Assembly (NCBI GenBank): GCA_022709465.1
Contig: JAKLIT010000003.1
Location: 1-25,803 of the forward strand
DNA: 25,803 bases
Direction: 5' to 3'
Origin: Candidatus Omnitrophota bacterium
GTDB lineage: Bacteria; Omnitrophota; Koll11; Pluralincolimonadales; Pluralincolimonadaceae
Position 1 is the first letter of the stretch. Every line of letters begins with the position of its first letter. Made by a program: the position numbers and the translations under genes. Below, piece by piece: positions 1 through 7,821 of the stretch. The notes beneath the pieces are model-generated. The model saw only the letters and a program-made list of their open reading frames with translations. It had not been told where the DNA came from and ran no database searches.

Positions 1-780
1 TATAGCCGTAAAAGAATACAAAAGCTTTATTCTTAATTTGAACCTACTGTTAAAACAAACAAGCGTTAATATAAGTAACATGGCAAAATATATTCCTAAT
101 GAAATGGGCTGACCGAAAGATACCTGCATTCTAACAATGCCAGCTCGCATTTTTTCAATTGGTCCAAAGTTATTAGATAGCAAAAATCTAGCTGGAATGC
201 TCGCAATTGCTTTTGTATAAGCCCCTATTCCCATAATATAATCTAAAATACCTATTAAAGAATACGCACATCCTCCTAGAATAATAGACTCTAACAATTT
301 ATTGTATATTTTTTCCGTGATTACATATCTAGTAATAACGAAGTAAATAAGAAAATAATCAATCGTGCTATGCCATATACTTCCCTTCCAATACATAAAT
401 CCATAATTTACTAATTGATGAAAAGAAGATAATACAATAAATGATATTACCAAAATATCATAGTTTATTAGTTTCCAATTTATTTTATTAGTTGATGCTT
501 CTCTAACAAAGTACTTAATAAATAACGGTAACAAGAATATTATATTTAGCATAGTTACACCGTTGACCTCTCCGAGTAAGCCCAAATCAACTCCAAGGTA
601 AAACGGACAGAACGGCAAGAGAAATAAATATATTATGATCGACATCTCATGGAAGCGATAACTAATAGATGCTCCTATTATCAATAATAGTAGAAACATA
701 GTTTCTACACTAGAACTCAGAAACATAATTGCACATATAGTACTAATGATTATAATTAAAAGTATTTTATCGATTTTCAT
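1..780 (-). CDS. Partial O-antigen polymerase/ligase-like membrane protein (Wzy type), cut by the window edge
   Basis: An open frame runs from an ATG at 780 to base 1 with no stop, giving the first 260 residues of a very hydrophobic protein; the rest lies outside the window. Several membrane segments are visible, starting with residues 6-20 (LLIIIISTICAIMFL). Near residue 217 the sequence R-M-Q-V-S-F-G-Q-P-I-S-L-G resembles the R..G.FG.P...G pattern of the O-antigen ligase/polymerase (Wzy_C) group, which would place it in the periplasm or inner membrane joining flipped repeat units. It lies 14 bp after the flippase gene ending at 795, as expected for a wzx-wzy pair. The composition is strikingly AT-rich (16 G/C in the first 60 bases), unlike the right-hand two thirds of the window. 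The polymerase versus ligase role cannot be decided from this fragment. Confidence 0.7.
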   Translation of the reverse strand, partial: MKIDKILLIIIISTICAIMFLSSSVETMFLLLLIIGASISYRFHEMSIIIYLFLLPFCPFYLGVDLGLLGEVNGVTMLNIIFLLPLFIKYFVREASTNKINWKLINYDILVISFIVLSSFHQLVNYGFMYWKGSIWHSTIDYFLIYFVITRYVITEKIYNKLLESIILGGCAYSLIGILDYIMGIGAYTKAIASIPARFLLSNNFGPIEKMRAGIVRMQVSFGQPISLGIYFAMLLILTLVCFNSRFKLRIKLLYSFTAI

Positions 781-794
781 AACTCTTGCCTAAT

Positions 795-2315
795 TTAACG
801 CGCAACAATGCGATTAAATATCAATTTGATGTCCCTTGGCTTGATATAAACAGATAATATGATTACAGAATAGAACATAGCCCCCGCAGCTCCCCCCGCT
901 AAGATATTCAAGTAAGGATTCGTCATGCCTATAAAGTTTAGTAAATTACGGATACAGAAAACCATTAATATGCCTGCGATCGGCGGCGGAAGGAACACTT
1001 TAATTATTTGATCAAAGGGTGACACGCCAAATATCTTCCGCAAATAGTAAAAATGAACAACGACAAAAAGAATGCTTATATATGTTATAAAAGCATAAAC
1101 CATTCCACCAAGAGCCGTTACCGGCACCAAGAACCAGCAAACTGCAAGCGATATCAAACAGCCTAAGGCCGTTCCTATAGTATATGGTAAGGTACGCCCT
1201 GAAGCGAGGACCACGGCGGAAATACAGGAAGTATATAAAACATAGGAAGATCCGGCTAGAAAGATTATCAGCCATCTTTTTAAGTACAGATTTTCTGCTC
1301 CGACATAAATGATGAGAAATTCTTTTGAAAATAGAATAATTCCAAAAACAATTAACGCGCCGAATGCCCAAATAGGCTTGGTCACTTCTTGAATAATTTT
1401 TTTATACACTGTTTTATTCCCGGTAAAATACTCGTGTGAAATATACGGTATTAAAGCCGCTATAAGCGACGAGGACAGCATACTCAAAAATATAATAACG
1501 TTATATATTATTTGATAATCTGCCATATTAGCGGCTGCATTGTTAATAGATCTTAGGCTTAATATCAAGGGCTTTAATTTATCTGCCATTATTATGAAGA
1601 CTCCCATGACAAAAAGCTGCAGACAGTATTTGATCAGCGGCATGGTCTCTGTGTAATGCCAACTAGGAATAAAGGTCTTGGCTGTACCGTATTCCAGCCA
1701 TTTACGGACTTTAGATGGAACCATAAGCAGCATAATTACACAGGTGAGCATATAGAATTGCACAAGGCTTAAAGCTGTCGGATTCAGGTAAACGAACGCC
1801 ACCAAGCACGCGAAAAGAATATTCTTAATCATTTGCTGTCTTGAAATAAATGCTATTTCCTGCACGCCCGAAAGTAATTGATCAAGATAGTTAATAGGAA
1901 TCGAAACGAAAGAAACAAATGCTGTTATTATCAGGAGCTCCTTAAATACCGGCATCTGTTCAGGTGATATTTTAAAATAACCGATAAAATAATACCTGAT
2001 TCCCAATATGAGTGTCAAACTAACGAATGCGAGGAGCAAATAGAAACTAAACACGCTACTTGTCGCTTTTTGCATGCTGGAATAATCTTTTTTTGCAATC
2101 CACTCTGCCACATATTTGGGAATCCCTGTAGGCAATCCCAATTGCAACATCGTAATTAATGCATTGAAAGACATGGCTATTGCTATCAGCCCATATCCTT
2201 CTTTCCCGTATACTTTGAATAATATCGGTAAAGAAATTATCTGCAACAGCGCATTTATGAGCTGAGCTGCAACACTTGATACGCTATTAGAAAATAACCT
2301 ACGGTGTTTATTCAT
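795..2315 (-). CDS. wzx: Wzx-type lipid-linked oligosaccharide flippase (first of three)
   Basis: This 506-residue protein is made almost wholly of hydrophobic segments and has the Wzx/MATE-like opening: a polar start, then a helix containing SVSSVAAQLINALLQIISLP followed by a short K-E-G-Y-G-L turn. Members of the polysaccharide-synthesis flippase family move undecaprenyl-diphosphate-linked repeat units across the inner membrane. The length is normal for the family. Its ATG at 2315 overlaps the end of the FrhB-like gene by 8 bp, so the two are probably translationally coupled, and the polymerase-like gene follows after 14 bp. Base composition is clearly more AT-rich than the flippases at 7874-9193 and 16231-17469, which supports a separate origin. 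The substrate is unknown; the neighbouring pyruvyl transferase suggests a pyruvylated repeat unit. Confidence 0.9.
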   Translation of the reverse strand: MNKHRRLFSNSVSSVAAQLINALLQIISLPILFKVYGKEGYGLIAIAMSFNALITMLQLGLPTGIPKYVAEWIAKKDYSSMQKATSSVFSFYLLLAFVSLTLILGIRYYFIGYFKISPEQMPVFKELLIITAFVSFVSIPINYLDQLLSGVQEIAFISRQQMIKNILFACLVAFVYLNPTALSLVQFYMLTCVIMLLMVPSKVRKWLEYGTAKTFIPSWHYTETMPLIKYCLQLFVMGVFIIMADKLKPLILSLRSINNAAANMADYQIIYNVIIFLSMLSSSLIAALIPYISHEYFTGNKTVYKKIIQEVTKPIWAFGALIVFGIILFSKEFLIIYVGAENLYLKRWLIIFLAGSSYVLYTSCISAVVLASGRTLPYTIGTALGCLISLAVCWFLVPVTALGGMVYAFITYISILFVVVHFYYLRKIFGVSPFDQIIKVFLPPPIAGILMVFCIRNLLNFIGMTNPYLNILAGGAAGAMFYSVIILSVYIKPRDIKLIFNRIVAR

Positions 2316-3540
2316 AAAACAATTTACCTTTTATTCGCTGCCATATCTGAACGGCTCTGCGCTTACACATTCCTGTAAAATTTTTAACTGCTAGCATCAA
2401 TCCGGCCTTCCGAAGATTATCAAAATAATCAAATCCTGACATATCCAATAATGAATCTCCCATTACCTTTAAAGCCATATATCTTGCCCCGACAACCAGT
2501 TTCCTGTGATACTGAGAAGCCTGGCTGAACTTCAGTTCATCGATATTAAAATCTTCAGTTTTAATATAACCGTTTACGGCCGCCTTTCTGTATACCGATT
2601 CGCCCTGATCGGTTCTTACAAACAGTAGACTCCTTCCTTCTGTCTCTTCAAAACTTGGAGCCCCATTTTTTAAATACCAAGCATCCCCACATGACAGGTC
2701 CGCAAATTCTCCATACCCGTCTGGACATATCTTGCACCTGAAATTAACTAAATTACACAAAATATTTCCCCATGATTCCTCATATGAACACGTATGCATA
2801 TTCCCCTGCTTATCAATTGCTGTCGCTTTACCCGGCCAGCCATTTCCCCGATACCAGAAATCTCCAACTTCATCTACTTCACAGCCTAGTTTTCTAATCA
2901 ATTTGTAGGTACCGTTATAGCTCGGCATTCCCATGCACATGAAGGATATTGTTAAAACAACTTGCTTCTGATATTTATTATTCTCATTAAGAAACGACTT
3001 GACAGCAGCGATATCACAAGGCTTGCCGACAACGGCGATTTTATAACCATTCTCAAGAATCCCCACGAGATCCGTTAAAAGACTGGATGGCGCATATCTT
3101 GACCCGCATCTGCTTATCACCTCTTCTTTAGTCCTGCTAAAGTAAGCAGCTGTCCTAACGGGATTCGATAAATCCTTACCTGCATGCAAAACGCCGTCTA
3201 TTATAGATTTGTCTAGTAAATAACATAGTAAACTTGTGATAACTCCTCCCGAAGAGGCCCGCGTCCTGATGGCGACATCTGAAGAAAAACCAGCCCGAAG
3301 TTCTTTAAAGGGGCCGTATATTTTTCGCTCTCCTTTTTTTAAAATACTCTGTCTTAACGTGATGCCTGGGCAAAACCTCCTGTCATAAGTTATCCCTTGC
3401 TTGTTATCTATTAAAGGGACAAGAAAACCCTGCTTATTCTCTACGATTCTCAGTCTATTTTTTCCTATAACCGATACGCAAAGCCCGCATCCGAGGCAAT
3501 ATCCGTTATCGATAATCTCTTGAATATTAACGTTATTCAT
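2308..3540 (-). CDS. FrhB-like iron-sulfur protein of polysaccharide clusters (coenzyme F420 hydrogenase beta-subunit family)
   Basis: The 410-residue product has the architecture of the F420 hydrogenase/dehydrogenase beta subunit. A cysteine cluster opens it (C15-LG-C18-GL-C21, with C57 in FCPG), the R-A-S-S-G-G-V motif sits at 95-101, VGKPCDIAAVK at 171-181, and a second cysteine set at C269, C272 and C284. The cysteines suggest at least one 4Fe-4S cluster, and the fold binds a flavin in studied relatives. Homologues recur in capsule and exopolysaccharide loci beside pyruvyl transferases, as here, where that gene ends 8 bp upstream at 3549. A redox step on a sugar or on its linked pyruvate is a reasonable inference, but the reaction is not established. 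F420 dependence should not be assumed, since many bacterial members come from organisms without F420. Confidence 0.85.
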   Translation of the reverse strand: MNNVNIQEIIDNGYCLGCGLCVSVIGKNRLRIVENKQGFLVPLIDNKQGITYDRRFCPGITLRQSILKKGERKIYGPFKELRAGFSSDVAIRTRASSGGVITSLLCYLLDKSIIDGVLHAGKDLSNPVRTAAYFSRTKEEVISRCGSRYAPSSLLTDLVGILENGYKIAVVGKPCDIAAVKSFLNENNKYQKQVVLTISFMCMGMPSYNGTYKLIRKLGCEVDEVGDFWYRGNGWPGKATAIDKQGNMHTCSYEESWGNILCNLVNFRCKICPDGYGEFADLSCGDAWYLKNGAPSFEETEGRSLLFVRTDQGESVYRKAAVNGYIKTEDFNIDELKFSQASQYHRKLVVGARYMALKVMGDSLLDMSGFDYFDNLRKAGLMLAVKNFTGMCKRRAVQIWQRIKGKLFYE

Positions 3541-3548
3541 GAAGTTGT

Positions 3549-4775
3549 TTAGACATGTAAAAGGTCGCTAACAACCTGTGATAGGTTGGAGATAAGGACC
3601 TTCCCGCAATTGTCAACAATTGTTAACCGCCTTGGCATTTCTTTCAAGATATTTTCTCTGTTTTGATATGCCTTGTCCAATTTGCTTATAACGTGGTCCG
3701 CCTCGTCAACGGTCAGGTCAGATAAATATCCGTAGTCCAGACTGTCATTAAAAAGCCCCGTGAATTTCCTGCTATACGCTAGGGGAAAAATAGGGACTCC
3801 GGAAGAATAAGCTGCTATGCAGCAATGCATCCTTGAGCCAGCAACAAAATCTAAACCTGAAATATATGACTTTGCCTCAATAGGGCTATAAAAATATGGG
3901 GCAACGATACAATCCGGATATTCATATTTAAGCAATTTACATACCCTATAATCGTCTTCTATGTAATCGAAATAAGGACCAGCAAGCACGTGGCCAATAA
4001 GTACGATCTGCACATTATTAAAATCTGAGAAATATTTGACAACATGCCTCACAAGATCGGGATATGATTCTTTAAGTTTAAATTGATTGTTTTGTGTGTA
4101 ACCGCCGTTCCATAACAGACCGGAAGGATTAATACCGACTTTAATTTTGCCATTATGGCGGGTCTGTTTTGTATATTTCATAAAAAAAGCCATATCCACG
4201 GATTCATAAGTTTTAACATTCGGAACGAGTTCCCGCACTAATTTTGTGCTTAAGGAATCCCGTGTGAATATTGCGCTTGTTCTTTTCAATACCTTGACAG
4301 CTCTTGAGTGCGCCTTTTTGTCTTTGAAAGGCCCAATCGTCTGAGGAAGCATAATGACCGGCTTACTCTTACTAATCGGATATTCTATCGTTTTAGCTAT
4401 TCTGTAAAATCTGGGGCCATATATATCGGAAAAACTATCTCCGTTCGTGGTACAAAAACATATATCCAAACTGTCAAGAATGCTTCTTTCCTTAACTGTC
4501 TGACCTAATTGTCCTTTCAGTATGCATTTTGTCCAATCTTTCAATGATCTGTAGAAGCCACCAATGACTTTGACTTTACCGGCGCCTAAATCATGTGGGA
4601 TGAGAGAATTATCCGTTATTCTGTTTTCAGAAAGGACATAACTAAACTCTACATCCAACGATTCAGCCACTCGTTCCAGTATATGGATAGCGCTATATGT
4701 TAAGGCGTTACATCCCATATTCCCAAGGAACAGGGGACCATATAAAATCCCGACTTTAATTTGCTTTTTCTTCAC
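3549..4775 (-). CDS. Polysaccharide pyruvyl transferase family protein
   Basis: The product (408 residues from the chosen start) matches the polysaccharide pyruvyl transferase family, relatives of CsaB and WcaK. It opens with K-V-G-I-L-Y-G-P-L-F-L-G-N-M-G-C-N-A-L, the family's N-terminal nucleotide-fold signature, and carries GSRMHCCIAAYSSGVP in the C-terminal half, where the family has its conserved G-x-R-x-H. Such enzymes add a pyruvyl ketal from phosphoenolpyruvate to a sugar of a surface glycan. I chose GTG at 4775 because AGAGGAG lies just before it (4779-4785) and the conserved fold starts at once. An upstream in-frame TTG at 4793 would add six residues but has no visible ribosome site. 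It is the first gene of the AT-rich block and is followed 8 bp later by the FrhB-like gene. Confidence 0.87.
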   Translation of the reverse strand: MKKKQIKVGILYGPLFLGNMGCNALTYSAIHILERVAESLDVEFSYVLSENRITDNSLIPHDLGAGKVKVIGGFYRSLKDWTKCILKGQLGQTVKERSILDSLDICFCTTNGDSFSDIYGPRFYRIAKTIEYPISKSKPVIMLPQTIGPFKDKKAHSRAVKVLKRTSAIFTRDSLSTKLVRELVPNVKTYESVDMAFFMKYTKQTRHNGKIKVGINPSGLLWNGGYTQNNQFKLKESYPDLVRHVVKYFSDFNNVQIVLIGHVLAGPYFDYIEDDYRVCKLLKYEYPDCIVAPYFYSPIEAKSYISGLDFVAGSRMHCCIAAYSSGVPIFPLAYSRKFTGLFNDSLDYGYLSDLTVDEADHVISKLDKAYQNRENILKEMPRRLTIVDNCGKVLISNLSQVVSDLLHV

Positions 4776-4822
4776 AATCTCCTCTTGTCTCAAGCGGAAT
4801 ATTAATTTTCTCGGGGACCGGA

Positions 4823-4957
4823 TTAGACCCTTTCGTATATCGACTTTGGTATAACGAATTTCCTGCTTCCAAGAATAGCCCCAGGGAAAACTAGTTTTGC
4901 TTTAGCAATCGCCTCAACAGCTTCTTTCGCCACCTGGCGGCGCGTGCGGCCTTCGAC
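4823..4957 (-). pseudogene. Orphan 3' end of a second Wzz/kinase allele (remnant)
   Basis: Reading the minus strand from 4957, a frame encodes about 44 residues ending in F-V-I-P-K-S-I-Y-E-R-V and a TAA at 4825-4823. By hand alignment over 43 residues it matches the C-terminus of the intact Wzz/kinase-like protein at 5367-6920 at 36 of 43 positions. Over the matching 132 bases I count 100 identities, and 23 of the 32 differences fall in third codon positions, so the fragment diverged while still coding. It has no start, no kinase core and no Wzz domain. It begins just after the stop of the Fn3-like gene (TAA at 4969-4967) and is in the same frame as that stop. One codon (a Glu after V-E) is missing relative to the intact copy. 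It is best read as the broken edge of an imported cluster. Confidence 0.85.
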
Positions 4958-4966
4958 TCCCTTATG

Positions 4967-5380
4967 TTAAAGCTCTCGATTATCACTTATCATAACCTTA
5001 AAACTCTCATACGCCCAATCACTCTTGCGCAGGTCATACTTGACTTGCCTTATCTGCCACGAATAGGTCTGGCCGGGCTCGAAGAGCTTGGCATCCACCT
5101 CAATATTACTCTTCTGAGGGTTAACCTGCTCTTTAAATATCATATTACTTTCATACATATCGGTGCCCTTGAAGATCCTGAGATCGAAATATCCGCCCTT
5201 CGCCGTGGTGGCCCTCATGTATGAATACCACTTAAATTCAATAGTGGTCTTGCCGGTGATGTCAACGGTATCACAAGGGGCGATTATCCTCGGTTGGGGC
5301 ACATCGTTAATTAAACTATCGTGCGCTCCAAAAGGCATCATGGCAAAGGCGGCAAGAAGGAGGAGATTAGATCCTTTCAT
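4967..5380 (-). CDS. Small secreted protein with an Fn3-like beta-sandwich domain
   Basis: The chosen ATG at 5380 gives 137 residues beginning M-K-G-S-N-L-L-L-L-A-A-F-A-M-M-P, a plausible signal peptide cut near PFGA-HDS. No lipobox cysteine is present, since the only cysteine is near residue 36. The mature part has alternating strands and the pattern F-K-W ... Y-F-D-L-R-I-F ... F-E-P-G-Q-T-Y-S-W-Q-I-R typical of fibronectin-III-like domains, where a Y-W-x-I/V-R strand follows a P-G turn. A longer in-frame start at 5428 exists but would put 16 non-signal residues inside the kinase gene. The gene overlaps the last 14 bases of the Wzz/kinase-like gene, so the two are coupled. The function is unknown; a periplasmic or surface accessory to polysaccharide export or attachment is inferred from position only. 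Confidence 0.68.
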   Translation of the reverse strand: MKGSNLLLLAAFAMMPFGAHDSLINDVPQPRIIAPCDTVDITGKTTIEFKWYSYMRATTAKGGYFDLRIFKGTDMYESNMIFKEQVNPQKSNIEVDAKLFEPGQTYSWQIRQVKYDLRKSDWAYESFKVMISDNREL

Positions 5381-5504
5381 ATATCGCCTTCGGGATGACG
5401 AACCGCTTACTGCCCAATATTGCGCCAAGGAATACCGGCTTTGCCTTAGAGATGGCCTCTACCGCTTCTTTCGCTACCTGGCGGCGGGTACGGCCCTCTT
5501 CGAC
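5367..5504 (-). repeat. Intact partner of the diverged direct repeat (3' end of the Wzz/kinase gene)
   Basis: The last 46 codons of the intact Wzz/kinase-like gene form a direct repeat with the remnant at 4823-4957, in the same orientation and about 76% identical by hand count. The two copies flank the Fn3-like gene exactly. The intact copy contains the ATG of that gene (5380-5378); in the remnant the equivalent triplet is ACG. Confidence 0.8.
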
Positions 5505-6920
5505 CATAAATACGACGCTGTCGACGTGCGGGCTCAGCACTATGGCGTCTTTCGCTTCCCTGAGGTTCGTGCAATCCACGAATACCACGTCATATTCCTG
5601 TTTGGCGTGGTCTATGAGGACTCCCATCTTCTGGGATTCAAGCAGGGTGCCGGGATTCAGGTTTATCTTTCCGCTCGTCAGGACGGCGAGGTTGGCGGTC
5701 ACGTTATTGACCGCTTCATTGAATGAAACGGTCCCCTCAAGGACATCCACGAGCCCTGCCTTATTGGCTATCTTGAATGCGGTATGAATTGCCGGTTTGC
5801 GCAGGTTCGCGTCTATGACGAGCACTTTCGGCCTGCATTTATTTGATATGCTCCTCGCAAGGTTCGCGATGGCCGTGGTAATGCCCTCTTTTGGATACGA
5901 TGCGACTATCATAAGCGACTTGAGCTTCCTGTCCTTTAACTCAAAACATAACTGGTCGGAGATATGCTCGTAATCGTGCGGTTTCGGTTTCTTGGGAATC
6001 GCTCCAAGAAATGGTATGTTAAGCGTATGCTCGATCTCCTGCGGCGACTTGAACGTCTGGTCCATATAGTCGAAACCGAACGCTAACATGACGCCTAAAA
6101 AGATGCTCATGAAGAAAGCGAGGATAAGCGTAAGCGCTTTAGGCAGGCCGGTCGGTTGCATCGGCGGCATCGCCTGCTCTACTATCTTTACGCTTGCCGG
6201 GCCGATCGCCTCGATATTCGGCAACACCTGGCCGGTCAAGCTCTTCTCCATCTGTGTTATGTTATCCCTTAGCTGGATGACCGCGAGGTTCTTATCGCCG
6301 TATTTCATCTGCATCTCGGCCAATTGCTGTTCGAGGTCGAAGATGACATACGAACGACTGATGATATTGGCTACACCCGAGGCGATGCCCGGGTCGAAAT
6401 CGCTGTATGATATCGTGAATAGGTTCGTGTCGCGGATGGGCTCTACTTTTACGTTTGATTTAAGCTCTTCAAGCGCCAAGCGGACCAGCACGTTCTGCTT
6501 CTGCTGTTCCCTCATATTCTCGTCGGGTATCTTTGCTGCCATTTCGGCTATCTTCTTATTTATCGATGAGATGTTCCAATCTATCATCATCCTGCGAAGC
6601 GGGCTCGCGAACTTCTTCTCGAAATCGAGCTGCTTGAGACCTATCGCCCTGAGCGTGCGCTCCATGACGGGATTTGACTTTACTATCTCGCTCTGTGTAA
6701 GCGCCACCTGGACATTCTGCATGTTCATCAGCGGGCCATAGAAAGGCGACTCCACCCCCTTCTGCGCCGTAACGAGCATCTTTACCGTCGCGGTATATGT
6801 CTCGGTCTTTATCCATAGCCCGAGCCCCACGACTATGGTCACCGTCAATATCGACGTGATGACCACCCACTTCTGCCTGAACAATACCTTCAGATAATCT
6901 CTCAAAGTCACTTCATCCAT
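5367..6920 (-). CDS. Wzz-type chain-length protein fused to a degenerate BY-kinase-like domain
   Basis: The 517-residue protein has a Wzz domain with membrane segments at about 17-36 and 260-284, a long periplasmic part with coiled-coil character between them, and the usual proline-rich run before the second segment (MPPMQPTGLP, 251-260). The cytoplasmic half resembles a bacterial tyrosine kinase: Walker A-like A-S-Y-P-K-E-G-I-T-T at 340-349, Walker A' VLVIDANLRKP near 366-376, and Walker B VVFVDC at 445-450. The Walker A lysine of the usual P-G-E-G-K-S-T is replaced by Ile347, and there is no tyrosine-rich tail, so ATP hydrolysis and autophosphorylation are doubtful. The start at 6920 follows AGGAGG (6926-6931) at 5 bp. 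It lies one base after the Fic gene, so the two should be cotranscribed. It probably sets chain length for the second polysaccharide system. Confidence 0.88.
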   Translation of the reverse strand: MDEVTLRDYLKVLFRQKWVVITSILTVTIVVGLGLWIKTETYTATVKMLVTAQKGVESPFYGPLMNMQNVQVALTQSEIVKSNPVMERTLRAIGLKQLDFEKKFASPLRRMMIDWNISSINKKIAEMAAKIPDENMREQQKQNVLVRLALEELKSNVKVEPIRDTNLFTISYSDFDPGIASGVANIISRSYVIFDLEQQLAEMQMKYGDKNLAVIQLRDNITQMEKSLTGQVLPNIEAIGPASVKIVEQAMPPMQPTGLPKALTLILAFFMSIFLGVMLAFGFDYMDQTFKSPQEIEHTLNIPFLGAIPKKPKPHDYEHISDQLCFELKDRKLKSLMIVASYPKEGITTAIANLARSISNKCRPKVLVIDANLRKPAIHTAFKIANKAGLVDVLEGTVSFNEAVNNVTANLAVLTSGKINLNPGTLLESQKMGVLIDHAKQEYDVVFVDCTNLREAKDAIVLSPHVDSVVFMVEEGRTRRQVAKEAVEAISKAKPVFLGAILGSKRFVIPKAIYERI

Positions 6921-6921
6921 C

Positions 6922-7821
6922 TCAACCTCCTATTATATTATATCCCTTTATCACCGCATCGCAGACCATCTGCGCCATGCTCCGAAAATCACCCATATCG
7001 CCCTTGCCCAACGCCATATAGTATTTATACCTGTCCTCTGCCTGGATTATCGCGGGCGGGTAACCCTTGCTGAGCAGCTGTGCCGTCATGATAAGCCGCC
7101 CCACCCTGCCGTTGCCGTCGAAGAACGGGTGGATACTCTCGAATTCATAATGGTCCGCGGCTATCTTGCCGACGGTGTCCTTACCGTAATTGTTTATCCC
7201 CGAGGCCAGCTTCTTCATCTTCAGCGGGACCATCTGCGCCGAAGGGAGCGGTTTTTCCGTATTTGTCAGGTTTACGTGCCCGGTGCGGTATTTGCCGGGC
7301 AATTTGTCCTCAAAATTATACATGACTATCGAATGCATTTTTAGTATAAACCCCTCGTCTATCCTGAAGCCGGGCTTCATTACGCCGAGAAGGTACGCAA
7401 GCGCGTTGTGATGGTTTACCGCCTCAAGCACCTCAAAAAACTCCCTACCCCTCACTTTACGGCCTTCTATCGCGGCTTCCGTCTGTTTGACGGTCATCCG
7501 GCTGCCTTCGATCGCGTTCGAATTGTAGGTCATCTCAAGGAAGAACCGTTCGCGAAGCGCCTCGTCCTTCTTCAGCAGCGAGACCGGGTCGCCGATGCTT
7601 TGTTTCAGGCGCTCACAGACCTCGCGCAGGTCGACGTGCTCCTTGAACAACTCGTCGATAGCGTGCGACTGCGCGGGATGCGGTTTTATACCGGCATCGA
7701 ACCAGCGGTAGACCGTCTTATAGCTGACTTCAAGGGCGCGCGCCAGCTCCGACCGCGTCATTCCTGCCGCCTTAACTATCCTTTCGAGTTTCTCTTTATC
7801 TGTTATGTATATTTTATCCAT
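6922..7821 (-). CDS. Fic family protein with N-terminal helix-turn-helix
   Basis: The 299-residue protein starts with a helix-turn-helix (about residues 18-42, [20 protein letters not shown]) followed by a Fic domain. The catalytic motif is intact, [12 protein letters not shown] at 231-242, with catalytic His231. An inhibitory motif of the (S/T)xxxE(G/N) form, S-N-A-I-E-G, is at 101-106, before the Fic core, which makes this a class II, self-inhibited enzyme. Fic enzymes usually transfer AMP from ATP to a protein hydroxyl. The target is unknown; the neighbours suggest a glycan-assembly component or the protein itself. The gene has its own promoter (7854-7881) and an 11-bp inverted repeat around it, so self-regulation by the HTH domain is plausible. 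AGGAGG for the next gene is encoded by its final Gly-Gly codons. Start ATG at 7821; AGGGG lies 11 bp upstream. Confidence 0.93.
   Translation of the reverse strand: MDKIYITDKEKLERIVKAAGMTRSELARALEVSYKTVYRWFDAGIKPHPAQSHAIDELFKEHVDLREVCERLKQSIGDPVSLLKKDEALRERFFLEMTYNSNAIEGSRMTVKQTEAAIEGRKVRGREFFEVLEAVNHHNALAYLLGVMKPGFRIDEGFILKMHSIVMYNFEDKLPGKYRTGHVNLTNTEKPLPSAQMVPLKMKKLASGINNYGKDTVGKIAADHYEFESIHPFFDGNGRVGRLIMTAQLLSKGYPPAIIQAEDRYKYYMALGKGDMGDFRSMAQMVCDAVIKGYNIIGG

Noticed and set aside
2713..2720. Extra copies of the core GGACATAT (also near 13470) as further Fic operators
   Set aside because: They are single half-sites within coding sequence with no promoter; an 8-bp match is expected by chance at this length.
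4776..4966. Promoter or terminator in the widest gap of the window
   Set aside because: Apart from the kinase-tail remnant I found no convincing -35/-10 pair and no hairpin followed by a T run.
5163..5787. Plus-strand frames opposite the Wzz/kinase tail and Fn3-like gene
   Set aside because: They mirror coding sequence of the minus strand and have no family match or ribosome site.
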